DNA of 64,000 nt from Lucinisca nassula (GCA_963580285.1 OY757010.1:217572734-217636733), one strand, 5' to 3'. Positions 52,544-63,603 are shown, counted from the stretch's first letter. Notes: generated by a model from the letters alone, not told the origin. A program made the numbers and translations.

Positions 52544-53864
52544 CAACTAGAAATGCGTCCATAGGACACGGATGCCCCCGCCTGAAAATATGTCTGTTCG
52601 TATTCATCAGTAGAAAGTTATTGACCGTGTTTAAGTTTTGGACCCTTTTTTCACGTTTGACCTCTAAGTATGACCTTGACCTTGTATGTAAGGACCTTGG
52701 TTTTGTGTGAGGCAGATTGTCTCATGATGGCCAACATTTCTGCCAAATAATTTGAAAATCCATCCAGAGATAAGAAAGTTATTGACCGACCATTTTTTTT
52801 ACCTTGGACCTCTAAGTATGACCTTGACCTTGGAGCTACGGATCTGGGTTTGCACGTGACACATCGTCTCATGATGGTTAATATTTCTTCAAAGTAATTT
52901 TAAAATCCATCCAGAAATAAGTAAGTTATTGACTGCGTTTAAGTTTCAGACCCTTTTTTTGACCTTTGACCTCTAAGTATGACCTTGACCTTGGAGGTAC
53001 GGATCTGGGTTTGCACGTGACACATCGTCTCATGATGGTTAATATTCCTTCAAAGTAATTTCAAAATCCATCCAGAAATAAGTAAGTTATTGACTGCGTT
53101 TAAGCTTCGGACCCTTTTTTTGGCCTTTGACCTCTAAGTATGACCTTGACCTTGGAGGTACCAACCTGGATTTCGGACATGACACATTGTCTCATGATGG
53201 TTAACATTTCTACAAAGTAATTTCAAAATCCATCCAGAAATAAGAAAGTTATTGACTGCGTTTAAGTTTCGGACCCTTTTTTTGATCTTTCACCTCTAAG
53301 TATGACCTTGACCTTGGAGGTACGGACCTGGGTTTTGCACGTGACACGTCGTCTCATGATGGTTAACATTTCTGTCGAGTAATTTCAAAATCCATCCAGA
53401 AATAAGTAAGTTATTGACTGCGTTTAAGCTTCGGACCCTTTTTTTGGCCTTTGACCTCTAAGTATGACCTTGACCTTGGAGGTACCAACCTGGATTTCGG
53501 ACATGACACATTGTCTCATGATGGTTAACATTTCTACAAAGTAATTTCAAAATCCATCCAGAAATAAGAAAGTTATTGACTGCGTTTAAGTTTCGGACCC
53601 TTTTTTTGATCTTTCACCTCTAAGTATGACCTTGACCTTGGAGGTACGGACCTGGGTTTTGCACGTGACACGTCGTCTCATGATGGTTAACATTTCTGTC
53701 GAGTAATTTTAAAATCCATTAAGAAATAGGGAAGTTATTGACTGCGTTTAAGTTTCGGACGCACGGACGCACGGACACACGGACACACGCACGCACGGAC
53801 GGACGGACAGGGGCAACGCTATATGCCCTTTCCACCATTCTTCGAATGGGGGGGGCATAAAAAT
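52544..53864. repeat. CTAGA-hairpin tandem element with TGACCTTGACCTTGG units
   Basis: It begins AACTAGAAATGCGTCCATAG. About seven units of 175 bp carry CTCTAAGTATGACCTTGACC, GTCTCATGATGGTTAACATT and ATCCATCCAGAAATAAG; two adjacent unit pairs are almost identical. Ends ACGGACGGACAGGGGCAACG and CCATTCTTCGAATGG then GGGCATAAAAA. Confidence 0.87.
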
Positions 53865-53868
53865 ACCA

Positions 53869-54103
53869 GGGGCCAGTTGTTCAAAGCATCGTTAGCTTAA
53901 CGAGCTTGTTAGTGGTCATATCTTCTAGCAAGTACAATATTGAAAATTTCGGATTTTTGCTGAAAAAATATGAGCAGCTTTTGCATCCGCAAAAGCTGCT
54001 CACATTTTTTCAGCAAAAAATTCAGCATATTTGCCATATTTAATGATCAAAGTTTTGACGGTACGTTAACTAACGACGTCGTTAGTTTTGAACAACTGGC
54101 CCC
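53869..54103. mobile_element. MITE-5 copy, complete
   Basis: GGGGCCAGTTGTTCAAAGCA and TTTTGAACAACTGGCCCC ends with a strong AGCAGCTTTTGCATCCGCAA core. Confidence 0.88.
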
Positions 54104-54235
54104 AGAGCATTAGATATAGTACTTTCTAGAATAGTTAACATTTTGACCACAAACCAGCTTGTTAAGGCAACAATGCTTTGAACAACTAGACAATAAATTT
54201 TATGTTAGCAAGAAACGTGAACTTAAGCAAAGTAA

Positions 54236-55560
54236 AAATAAAAGTGCTGCAATCACTGCATCATGCCCAACCACTGCACAAACATCAAGCAAGTGCCATA
54301 ACACTGTAAAAAATGAATACAAAGTGAAGGTGCGTTAGTCTTGCCCTAAATAAATTTGACATGCAAATATGACTGAGATGACTATTTTCAATATTCAAGG
54401 GGCCATAGCTCCAAAAGTAAACCAGAATTACAGTTCTCGTTTTTCTCGTCTCATTTTCTGCAGATTCCCTCAAGGTGCTTCACATTTGTGTGAAGTTTAC
54501 AGAAATTATCTCAATGAAGTTTTCTGCCTACAAAGTGTTATGTATAATTTTTTCTGATTCAAACATTATACCTACTGCCACTGGGTTACCTGTGTAACAT
54601 GCTGTTTACTGGTTTTTAAAAGGAATTATCTAGAAAATGAGACACAGCACATTTATAGGTTGTAAATATTGTGTTTACTATTAAACTTCAAAACAGAATA
54701 TTCTGGAATTTTGAGTCAGAGATTATAAAAAAATGGTAAACAGTATGTTAACAAGATAGGAGGAGGAAAGAAGTACCTAGAAGATTCCAGATCGGATTAT
54801 TTTTAGCATATGAGCACATTTATTTCTACAAGTTAAAAAGATTTTGTCAATAAATTTTGTTAACTTTTTTCAAAGGCGTGTTTGCTTTTTCTTTGTGCTA
54901 AGCTTGGCTCATAACAAGAGTAGTACAAGTATATCACAAAAACCATAAAGTTCATAGAGCCATAACTCAAAAAATAGTAAAACCAGACTTATGTTTCTTG
55001 AGTTCTACATGTCATCTTATGTTGCTTTGTATTTTTGCAAGGCTTCAAGAACAATTTTCAAGTTATAGAAAAGGTACATGTGTATGACTAGAATCACTGT
55101 TACAGTGTTCAAACCGTGGTAACTCAAAAAGCAAGTAATTCAGAGTTATGGTTCTTGTGCTCTGCATATTATATCATAGTGATGTACATTTGCATTAATT
55201 TTCAAGAAAATATCTCAAAAAGTTTTCAAATTACAGAGCAGACACAAATATATTACAGAAATCACTTTTTCAATATTCAAAGGGCTATGACTCCAGAAGT
55301 CTGTTAGCTAGAGTTACAGTTTTTGTGTCTGCATCTCTTCACATGATGCTTTACATTTGTGTGAAGTTTCATCAAAATATCTGAAATGGTTTCCAAGTTA
55401 CAGAGGGGACACAAGTACAGTTTGCAGAAGTGGCTATTTTCAGTATTTACTATGTTCAAAGGGCTGTAACTCCAAAAGTAGGTTAACCAGAGTAACAGTT
55501 CTTGTGTTCTGCATGTTGTCCCATGGTGCTTTGCATTTTTGAGAAGTTCCATAAAAATTT
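54236..55560. repeat. Tandem-repeat element related to 2598-3696
   Basis: Header GCATCATGCCCAACCACTGC then units with TTCAAAGGGCTATGACTCCA, AGAGTTACAGTTCTTGTG and GTGTGAAGTTTCATCAAAAT. It is more diverged than the copy at 2598. Confidence 0.75.
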
Positions 55561-55561
55561 G

Positions 55562-55700
55562 TTTGAGACTGTGGTAGTTTTTGCCACTGAGTGTTTTTCA
55601 TAGCACAGTGTCAGAAGGCATATTGCTTTTATAAGATGAATGTATGTTGTGTGTACTCATTAGAATTGCCTCATGGAGGCAATTCTAATGAGTACACACA
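55562..55700. mobile_element. MITE-3 fragment
   Basis: AGACTGTGGTAGTTTTTGCC and CTCATTAGAATTGCCTCATG with its complement resemble the centre and one flank of MITE-3. Confidence 0.6.
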
Positions 55701-55759
55701 CCATACCTTTCATGAAAAACGTATCTTTCTAAACATTAGGATAACACATCCGTTTACTA

Positions 55760-55925
55760 CAAGAATTCTGCCGAAGGCTATGTCATGCCTGTGGGGACTC
55801 TTACATTAGGGTGAAAGTTAGGGTGGTTGCAAATGTTATTGGCTTGATGGCTGGATGAACAAATGGATGAACAGACAGAAAACTGGACTCTTATACTGCA
55901 CCATGTTTAAAGCAGGCGAGACAAA
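55760..55925. repeat. Single-unit copy of the 16891 family
   Basis: ACAAGAATTCTGCCGAAGGC and TAGGGTGAAAGTTAGGGTGG are followed by the end GCAGGCGAGACAAAAT. The start and end are those of 16891-17867, with one unit between them. Confidence 0.75.
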
Positions 55926-56385
55926 ATGGTGTCTCCTGAACTTGTATCTTTGGACACATGTGCAGAGGTAAAATTCAGATCAGCCAGTGCATCTCTGCAA
56001 GTTGCGGGTCTAAATTAGTGCATGCACAAGTTGAATTATGTTAAATGTTTTCACTTTCATAAATGTCTGAATCTCATGTTTTTGTTTCTTATTTTTATGT
56101 TTTTTGATGCAGTTCAAATATCTCCAAACAGTAGGATAAAATGTTTTATTGTGGCTCAGAGCTATGTGCAAACTATAACTTAGGAGTTAACTGACTTTCA
56201 ATGATTTTGCATTTAGACTGCTACCGTTAATACTAACAAACTGCCATTCTTGCTATAAGGCTACTAAGCCCCATACCAGTAAAATGTCCATATACATGTC
56301 TGTAAACAACTTTATTCTTGTTTATATATGGCATTCTCTTAGCAGCTGCTCAATGAATAAGCAGCAGAAAAAATAGGTACTCTCA
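55926..56385. other. Intron sequence, no recognised feature
   Basis: No repeat family or coding signal recognised. Confidence 0.55.
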
Positions 56386-56617
56386 AGGCTCCCAGGTTAT
56401 AAAATGTTTTTTATGCTCAACTCAACTAAGCATGAAATTTGTCCTGCTCATAAAATATTAAAATGCCAACAAGTTGGCATTTTAATATTTATGAGCAGGA
56501 CAAACATTATTTTCTGCTGATCAGAGCAGACAAATAACCTATTTTATCTGTATTTTTATATCTAAAAGGATTCAGAGTTTCATGCTCAAGTGAGTTGAAC
56601 ATGAAAGTAAGTTTTAT
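56386..56617. mobile_element. MITE-7 copy
   Basis: AAGGCTCCCAGGTTATAAAA and CATGAAAGTAAGTTTTATAC outer parts, with TAAAATATTAAAATGCCAAC and its complement inside. Confidence 0.78.
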
Positions 56618-56618
56618 A

Positions 56619-56782
56619 CTGGCCCTGATAGCTCAGTGGTACAGCGTCCAATTCGGGATCGGGTGGTCACGGGTTCGATCCCCAGCCACATCCTACCAAA
56701 GGCATGAAAAATAGTACTAGGCGCTGGTATTTTTGCACAACTCTGATTGTTGAAGCCTTACTGAATGAATGAATGAATGCAT
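56619..56782 (+). mobile_element. tRNA-derived SINE, type E
   Basis: The head TGGCCCTGATAGCTCAGTGG (A box) and ACGGGTTCGATCCCC (B box) are followed by TAGTACTAGGCGCTGGTATT and a (GAAT)n tail. The acceptor stem does not pair well, so it is not a functional tRNA gene. Confidence 0.8.
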
Positions 56783-56825
56783 ACAAGATGGATAATGTTA
56801 AGTGTATGTATGTGTTGATACTCAC

Positions 56826-56948
56826 CGGTATATGTTCTTCATCACTCTCTGGCTCGGCAGCAACAGCCCCAGAGAATGGTAACATTGGTTTACCCATCTT
56901 TGCCATTCTAGATATCAATTTAGCCTTGCTGGAGTCACCTGTGGGAGA
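56826..56948 (-). CDS. FKBP15: FKBP15 exon C, conserved SRMAKMG segment
   Basis: The exon is 123 nt (41 codons), phase 0/0, with acceptor TATTTCAG and donor CCG|GTGAGT. It encodes SPTGDSSKAKLISRMAKMGK followed by PMLPFSG and an acidic end. The AKLISRMAKMGxPMLP core is one of the most conserved pieces of FKBP15 outside its domains and is the strongest single identifier in the window. A tRNA-like SINE with a (GAAT)n tail ends about 45 nt from its donor, in the following intron. Confidence 0.92.
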
Positions 56949-57284
56949 CTGAAATATAATGTCATAGTCAGACAACTGTTCTATTTACTGCCATTACTAG
57001 TTCTATATGAAACAACAAGAACTGTTACACCAACATACAGGACTGCTCATCTCAACAAATAGTTCTTTGTCTATGGAAACGGCGATAAAAGTGGACAGTT
57101 TTAATAATGTGACCATGAGTGGCTTTGGTAGGCTGCTATCTTTGATTGTGGCTTTTCTTGAGTAAGGTTTACTCACTATGCTCCACATTGCCAGTATTTT
57201 TAAAGGAAAAAACAGCTCATTTTATAAGCAAAAAGAAACTAAATTCTTACAAGTGCATTAAGCCATTTTTTAATGAATGGAAGC

Positions 57285-57495
57285 CTTATTTATCATATGA
57301 CATCACGTCTGAGGATGTAATAAAGCCATGTAATAAAGTAGTGGATTAAATATGCAAATTAGTTAGATATGCCCCATAACGTTATATGTACTGAGTCCTT
57401 AATGAAGTCGCGTTTACTGATAGCGGAATACTGATATTTTTGTAAAACAATCATGAATAAAATGCATTTTATCCCTCTTCCTCAACTTGTTTTAG
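57285..57495. repeat. Foldback repeat copy (CATATGACATCACGTCTGAG)
   Basis: Shares TAAATATGCAAATTAG and AATAAAATGCATTTTATCCC with 45075-45440, in part. Confidence 0.65.
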
Positions 57496-57501
57496 TAAAT
57501 T

Positions 57502-58341
57502 AAACTAGAGAAAACGACCAGTGGGTCACGTATACCCCCGACCAGCGCCACCCTCTAATATATCTTTAGAGCTTAATTGTATGTAATATGGAAGCTATAG
57601 GAATCTATAAATGTGCTTGTAAAAGCTAAACCAAAGATAAAATTTCTATATGGACCAAGGGATTGAGGGCATCAAAGTTACTGAAGGGGTGGGGGCATCA
57701 ATGTTACTGAAGCAGCAGGGTGGGGTATGCATCAATGAAATATTTGGACGGGTGGGGTAAGCATCAATGAAATATTTGGACTGGTATGCAAGATTGATGC
57801 AAGTATCAATTGGATTTGTCTTTGAGTTTAGGACAATCAGGGATCTATAAACTTTGTCATAAAACTTTAACCAAATGTAAATTTCTAAGTCTGTGACCTT
57901 GACCTATAGGTCACTGTGGGGGTGTGACATGCATCAATGAAATCTTTAGACCAGTATGTAACTTCAGTGTAAGTATCAACTAAATCTATCAAAGGGTTCA
58001 GAAGATACAATCTCTTAGAAACTTTTGATGTAAAACTTTAACCAAACATAAAATTTCTAAGTCTGTGACCTTGACCCCAAGGTCACTGTGGGGGGTGGAA
58101 CATGCAGCAATGAAATCTTTGGACCAGTATGTAATTTAAGTGTAAGTATCAACTAAATCTATCAAAGGGTTCAGAAGATACAACCTCTGAGAAACTTTGA
58201 CGTAAAACTTTAACCAAAATGTTAACGACGTACAGACGGAAGGATGGACACACAGACAGATGGATGGACAGACGAACAGATGAACGGCAGGACAAAAACT
58301 ATATACCCCCATAGCATACTTCGTATGCTGGGGGTATAATA
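57502..58341. repeat. CTAGA-hairpin tandem element
   Basis: Starts AAACTAGAGAAAACGACCAG. Units carry TCTAAGTCTGTGACCTTGAC, GGTCACTGTGGGGG and ATGAAATCTTTGGACCAGTA. Ends CCCCCATAGCATACTTCGTA and TGCTGGGGGTATAAT. Confidence 0.84.
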
Positions 58342-58374
58342 AGATATGAACACTCATGTAGGATTCTCTGTATA

Positions 58375-58535
58375 CAGCAGCAGACCATTTCAAATTTAGA
58401 TGTGAAAGTTTTAGTATTTTTAGATTTCTTTTAGAAAGTGGTTTAACTTTCTGCAAAGTGTGAAGGTCATGAGGTGTCTGACATGGGCCTTCACTGTTTG
58501 CTATTGACAAGTTTTGGGGTTTCCTATATAAAATA
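58375..58535. mobile_element. MITE-4 copy, diverged
   Basis: TTTAACTTTCTGCAAAGTGT, GGGCCTTCACTGTTTGCTAT and TTTTGGGGTTTCCTATATAA. Confidence 0.6.
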
Positions 58536-58544
58536 AGTTAGTGA

Positions 58545-59540
58545 AGAGGTCTAATTTATTCAAATTCCAATTATGTTTCTATGTATATTTCAGGACAAAG
58601 CAATTTACAGTAAAACCCTATATTCTGACATTCTATACAACAAGAAAGCAGTCTGAAGGACAGCCAAATCCCCCGCCGCACTTTGTATCAAGGCTCAACC
58701 TTGTGACCTTCACCTGTGACCTTGACCTTCAGTTGGCATGGTTTATTTATGGTTCTGCACATCAGCTCACTGTGGGGTATATTTCACAAAAGTTTAATGA
58801 AAATCCTTCCAGGGGTAAAGGAGATACGGAACTGACAAAAATTCAAAGTTTTAAACTTGTGACCTTCAAATGTGACCTTGACCTTGAGACGGCATGGTTC
58901 ATTTATGGGTTCTGCACATCAGCTCACTGAGAAGTATATTTGACCAAAGTTTAATGAAAATCCTTCCAAGGGTTAAGGAGATATGGAATGGACACAAAAT
59001 TCCAAGTTTCAAACTCGTGACCTTCAACTATGACCTTGACCTTGAGTCGGCATGGTTTCTGCACACCAGTTCAATGAGACGAATAATTGACCAAAGTTTA
59101 ATGAAAATCTATCAAAGGGTTCAGGAGATATGGAGCAGACAAGAAAGTGTTATGGACAGACAGACGACGGACGGACGGACGGACATGATTCATTTATGGG
59201 TTCTGCACATGAGCTCACTGAGGGGACTAATTGACCAAAGTTTAATGAAAATCCTTTGAGGGTAAAGGAGATACAGAATGGACAAAAATTCAAAGTTTTA
59301 AACTCGTGACCTTCAAATGTGACCTTGACCTTGAGTCGGCATGGTTCATTTATGGGTTCTGCACATCAGCTCACTGAGAAAAATATTTGACCAAAGTTTC
59401 ATGAAAATTCTTTCAAGGGTAAAGGAGATATGGAACGGACAAGAACGTGTTACGGACAGACTGATGGACGGATGGACGGACACACGGACAAACGAAGGCC
59501 ATTCCTATAATCCCCGCTCTGCTTCGCGGTGGGGGATTAA
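58545..59540. repeat. Tandem-repeat element (TGACCTTGACCTTGAG units)
   Basis: Units of about 170 bp: CAAATGTGACCTTGACCTTG, GGCATGGTTCATTTATGGGT, CACATCAGCTCACTGAG and ACCAAAGTTTAATGAAAATC. Ends CCCCGCTCTGCTTCGCGGTG then GGGGATTAA. Confidence 0.84.
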
Positions 59541-59750
59541 CAATAAAATGCTCTATAATGACATTTTCAATTGAACGAATTCTTAGCACAAGACGAGACA
59601 AATTAATGGACATATTCAAGAATATTATATTTGATATACAAAAGAAATGTGGATATTTGTTAGAATCACCTTGGTTGAGGCAAATTAATGAATGTCAACA
59701 ATAGTGAGCTATATAGCCGAAAAGATCCTTTACTGCATATTATACTACAC
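59541..59750. other. Intron sequence, no recognised feature
   Basis: Short segment between two repeats with nothing recognised. Confidence 0.5.
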
Positions 59751-59751
59751 C

Positions 59752-59946
59752 TTAACTCTTATCATGCTGTTCACGACAAGCCCTATCTTTGGAAACAGTG
59801 TAGATCCAGATCAGATGGCTTCTGAAGTAGCCGTCTGATCAGGATCAACACAGTTTGACTTTCAGTTTATGAATTTGTAGCAATAAATAACATCAAGTAA
59901 TTTGATTTGTTGATAGACAGAAATGGGTGTGGCAAGAGAAGGGTTA
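59752..59946. mobile_element. MITE-1 copy with an internal deletion
   Basis: TTAACTCTTATCATGCTGTT to GTGGCAAGAGAAGGGTTAA, with the core partly changed (AGTAGCCGTCTGATC). About 20 bp before the right end are missing. Confidence 0.82.
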
Positions 59947-60042
59947 ATAGAATTAGTTATTGTGGCAAATTCTTTATACCAGCAAAACGTTAGGGAACAA
60001 ATACTGTCATTATAACATTGGGCGCATTTACCACAAACTTAC

Positions 60043-60207
60043 ATGAGCCAAATGTTCTGTAATAGATTTTGTCCTTCCCTTGATGGAATGGTCCTCCTGC
60101 TCATCTTCAAGTGGCTCTTCCTGACTAGGGGGTGGGGGTTGTGAGGGCTGTGGGGGTTGTTGTACAGGGGCAGGACTTGTGGAAGATTCCCGACCCACCA
60201 ATTTTAC
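60043..60207 (-). CDS. FKBP15: FKBP15 exon B, Pro-rich linker
   Basis: The exon is 165 nt (55 codons), phase 0 at both ends. Acceptor is TGTTGCAG, donor CAT|GTAAGT. It begins VKLVGRESS, contains a Pro/Gln stretch (PAPVQQPPQPSQPPPP), an acidic patch (EEPLEDEQED) and ends RTKSITEHLAH. The RTKS...SEQLA-like end matches the linker that follows the FKBP domain in vertebrate FKBP15. The region is expected to be disordered. It is the first securely supported exon from the N-terminal side. Confidence 0.85.
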
Positions 60208-60634
60208 CTGCAACAGAATATAAATATGTTCTATAAAACATTATCCTTTGTGAGTGTGCACGATTTTTTTCTGTGCCAGACTAGATAGTTTTGGTCAAGA
60301 AGGCCTCATCAGTGACCCTCAAATATTTTAAAAACTCTGCAGTGAAAGCAATGATCCCAAATGACTAGAGAATTGTTGTAAACACTCTAAATATTACAAC
60401 TTAAGCATTAATCTAAGATAAATTCAATGTCCGAATGTCACGTCTCAAAAAGACAAACTGTGCCAGTCCTGACCAGAAATTTATTGCACATGGGATGACA
60501 CTTGATGGCAATGAGCATGCACAAAGACTGGTGAAAATCGAAGAGTCAAAGTAGCTAGGTCAGCATAGTCAGATTGACCCTCATATAAATGTAAATATTT
60601 GAGAATGGGATCAATGATCACAGAAATCCAAATA

Positions 60635-61622
60635 ATTAACCCCGTCACTTGGAAAGACGCAATGGAGGCGAAAGGGCTGAGAGTGAATGCAGGAAAGACA
60701 AAGATCATGATCTGTGGTACAGGTCTGGACCTCTTGCAGAGTACAGGCCAGTTCCCATGCGCTGTATGTCGCATTGGAGTGGGCAGCAACAGTATCTTTT
60801 GTCATGGCTGCAAGTTCTGGGTGCACAAGAAATGCAGTGGGCTCAAACGCTTGAAAGAGGACCCTGATTACAGGTGTACACGGTGCCAAGGAACTGCACG
60901 CCCCTTAGATGGCAGACCACAGAGGGAAGTCCAAGTCGGATCCGACAAGCTGGAGGTTGTAGCTTCCTTCTGCTACCTAGGTGATATGCTCTCTGCAGCG
61001 GGTGGTTGCGACCTTTCAACTACATCACATGTGAAAACAGCCTGGAAGAAATTCAAGGAGTTGCTACCAGTTCTCTCTTCCCGCCACCTCTCGTTCAAGA
61101 CACGTGGCCGTGTGTATAGCTCTTGTGTGCGGAGCGCAATGCTCCATGCCAGTGAGACATGGCCATTGACAAAGCCAAACCTCCAACTTCTACAGCGAAA
61201 TAACAGGGCAATGATCAGACAGATCTGCAATGTCAAGCCACAGGACACTGTCACCATCAGGTCCAGTGAGTTACTTGAGCGTCTTGGCATTGAGGACCTG
61301 GATCTCATCCTGAAAGAGAGAAGACTTCGCTGGTATGGACATGTGGAACCCTCCAACAGTGCAGTCAAGACTGCCTGTGACATACAGGTAGGTGGAAAGC
61401 GGGGGCCAGGAAGGCCAAAGATGACCTGGAAGCAGCTAACAGAAAGAGATTGCAGAGAATGGAAGCTCTCTGCTATCGATCCTCATGATAGACAAGCCTG
61501 GAGATCTGGTGTAAGATCTGCCATGCGTGCAGCAAGCCAGCTACCTGGAGGGGGGCCCACTTATGTGGACGCTGCCCCTGTACCTGCACGTTAATCAAAA
61601 ATCCATTGATGATGATGATGAT
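60635..61622 (+). pseudogene. 5'-truncated LINE, C-terminal end of the ORF2-type protein
   Basis: An open frame (60599-61594, 331 codons from the first ATG; element sequence from about 60635) begins WKDAMEAKGLRVNAGKTKIM, a motif that follows the RT active site. It continues with a C4HC3/PHD-like cysteine cluster (CAVCRIGVGSNSIFCHGCKF...HKKCSGL...YRCTRC), then FCYLGDM, YSSCVRSAMLHASETWPLTK, ERRLRWYGHV and KRGPGRPKMTWKQL. The catalytic YADD part is missing, so the copy is dead. A (GAT)n tail (61606-61622) marks the 3' end. The frame itself has no internal stop, which suggests a young copy. Confidence 0.88.
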
Positions 61623-61684
61623 GTCACGAGAAAACATATATTTGGTATTTTTCACAAACCGGCCTGCTCAACTACACAAACTAC

Positions 61685-61890
61685 CATGAAAATCCTAAAA
61701 ATCCGGACACCTTGAGGACTTGCTGTAATTCTTCTAAAGTTTTAACAAATCTGGTTCATGATCCAGCAATGAGTCCAAAAGGTGCAGACGGAATAGCAAA
61801 CAGTGTAGAACCTGATCAGACTGCTCCTGAAGGAGCAGTCTGATCTGGGTCTGCACTGTTTGCATAGGACAATCTGTCACAGTACGGATT
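61685..61890. mobile_element. MITE-9 copy
   Basis: Core CTGATCAGACTGCTCCTGAA and complement; left part AAAATCCTAAAAATCCGGAC and GGTTCATGATCCAGCAATGA match the reverse of 42640-42855. Confidence 0.77.
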
Positions 61891-61892
61891 TT

Positions 61893-62186
61893 TTTGTTTG
61901 TTTTGAGGTTTAACGTCCCCGTCAACACTGTAAAGGTCATTTTGGAGACGTTGCTTCCAATTTTGTGGGACTTTTACCCGACATTGAGATGAAATGACAT
62001 CTCAAGCCCTGCCGCCCAATGAAACCAATAGGGTTTATTAGCATGGACGGGCTGACTCGCACCGCTTTGCCTGGGTAGGCTTAGATCCTCTAAGCGGTTT
62101 ACCAGTACTCGTGTGCGGGTCGGTTTCAGCTCTGCATGGAAGCATCATGCAGACCATATATTTCTTCAAGCCCAGATGGGCGGGGA
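61893..62186 (-). mobile_element. SINE-like type C, well preserved
   Basis: TTTTGAGGTTTAACGTCCCC, GACATCTCAAGCCCTGCCGC, TTTGCCTGGGTAGGCTTAGA, GCATGGAAGCATCATGCAGA and AGCCCAGATGGGCGGGGAC. One of the best copies for building a consensus. Confidence 0.8.
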
Positions 62187-62189
62187 CCA

Positions 62190-62740
62190 TTATGGTATGT
62201 CACAAGAAAACCTGGCTTTTGGGGAAAATCACCTAGTAAAACATAAACTGGACTGCTCAGCTACCAAGACTAGCAACAGTCTTGAAACTTTAGATACAGA
62301 AACTAGAGGTATTGTAGTATACAATCTGCAAACAAAAAGGTTCATATCTGCATCTTTGTTATTAGCAAATACCATAAAACATATTTTTTCATGATGCATC
62401 ATCTCATATATCAACTACTGTAAACTATAGACAAGTATGGGGAGAGAGAACACAGCTGCCATACAGTACCTAACACCAGCTGAAAGTTTGATCTTTGGGC
62501 AGACACACTGTCCCAACAACTTAGCCCTTAATGTGCTATTAACAAGTAGCAGACAACATTATCTTAGTATTCTGTCTCTTTTTTTTTCAGACAAAATATA
62601 GCTTGACATTACATGAAAATTGTCTGTTCAATGTAAAACCTTCTTTTCCATGATAAATAATAAAAAATAATTAGACAGTAGTCCATTGTAGAATTTTCAA
62701 TGGTGTCCTAAAGGATGAGTTATTATTGCAGGCAGTTCTG
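62190..62740. other. Intron sequence, no recognised feature
   Basis: No coding signal or known repeat family recognised. Confidence 0.55.
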
Positions 62741-62742
62741 TT

Positions 62743-62993
62743 AACCTTTAACATGCATAGAAAAACTGCATCGGAAAATGTTGTCTGTTTCTGTTGTCTG
62801 CTGAATCTTCTTGCAAACTTTTCAAACATATTTTTGCATAGAGGCAAACAATGTGGACCTGATTAGACTGCTCCACTATGCTCCTAGTGAAGCAGTCTGA
62901 GCTGGATCAACACTGTTTGCAACAATGACTGTTTAAAAATACTGCAGACAACAAAGCAGATGACAATTGTTGTGATTGGAATCTTAAGGTTTA
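62743..62993. mobile_element. MITE-4b copy, uninterrupted
   Basis: AACCTTTAACATGCATAGAA, GCAAACAATGTGGACCTGAT, core CTGCTCCACTATGCTCC, GACAATTGTTGTGATTGGAA and TTAAGGTTTAA. Confidence 0.78.
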
Positions 62994-63088
62994 AGGCATT
63001 CTGTAAAGTGTCTTATTTATAACACCAATATTAGGTATTTCTCAGTACTTCATTTGTAGGCTAAAACATTGTAAAATGTTTATACTGA

Positions 63089-63504
63089 ACTAGAGCTGCC
63101 GCCTAACGGGCACCAATTATACCCCCGCATGCGTTGTCAGATAGTAACTCCAATTTCAATCTTAAGTACTAGTAGCAAGGTGTGTGGTGTGTGAATATTA
63201 AAGAAATCGGTCAAAGAATGAGGAAGTTATGTGCAATGTTAAAGTTTTTTTGTACAGACAAATTTTTACAAGTATTTGACCTTGAGGAAGGTCAACGTAA
63301 AGGTCAAGGTCAGGTTTGTGTATATCAATCTTAAGTACTAGTGGCAAGGTGTGTGGTGTGTGAATATTAAAGAAATTGGTCAAAGAATAAGGAAGTTATG
63401 AGCAATATTAAAGTTTTTTGTAACGGACCGACGACGACAGACGACGACAAACGACAAGCTGACTCCTATATACTCCCTTCAAACTTCGTTTGCGGGGGTA
63501 TAAT
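63089..63504. repeat. CTAGA-hairpin element, two units
   Basis: ACTAGAGCTGCCGCCTAACG to CGGGGGTATAAT. The unit with GTGTGTGAATATTAAAGAAA occurs twice, compared with once in 44486-44781. Confidence 0.86.
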
Positions 63505-63578
63505 TATGTTATGTTATAAAACACCATAATTGCTCCAAACTCTTTTTAGAAGATCTATCATCAGAGAGCATAACTCAC

Positions 63579-63603
63579 CTGAAAAGGTGTCTTAGTCTCA
63601 GAT
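63579..63603 (-). CDS. FKBP15: FKBP15 exon A (tentative)
   Basis: On the minus strand a strong donor (CAG|GTGAGT) follows an open stretch reading SETKTPFQ, whose phase 0 end joins exon B (VKLVGRE). A pyrimidine-rich tract ends in AAG at 63604-63606, giving a 25-nt exon. A second AG at 63647-63649 would give a 68-nt exon reading FYPAILPHLPMASRSETKTP. The donor is convincing, but the acceptor choice and even the use of the exon are uncertain because this end of the FKBP region is poorly conserved. Confidence 0.4.

Larger units (their letters stand above)
2052..63603 (-). other. FKBP15: FKBP15 (WAFL) gene, internal exons; both ends outside the window
   Basis: Fifteen exon candidates (A-O, named in gene order from high to low coordinate) lie on the minus strand. 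B to O have GT/AG boundaries and compatible phases and sum to 1665 nt, or 555 codons without a stop. Conceptual translation runs in the same order as vertebrate FKBP15: RTKS segment, SRMAKMGKPMLP, Pro/Gln-rich region, [55 protein letters not shown], then the coiled coil with NLSERKKK and a WKAKSDKLLA motif. FKBP15/WAFL is known as an early-endosome, actin-linked protein with a WH1-like and an FKBP-like domain before this part; those domains should be encoded beyond 64000. The C-terminal end of the coiled coil and the acidic tail should be left of position 1. Identity is from recalled family motifs, not a database search. Confidence 0.9.

Noticed and set aside
56619..56695. tRNA gene
   Set aside because: A and B boxes are present, but acceptor and D stems do not pair and a SINE body with a (GAAT)n tail follows.
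60973..61383. A 136-codon minus-strand frame
   Set aside because: Antisense shadow of the LINE reading frame on the plus strand.
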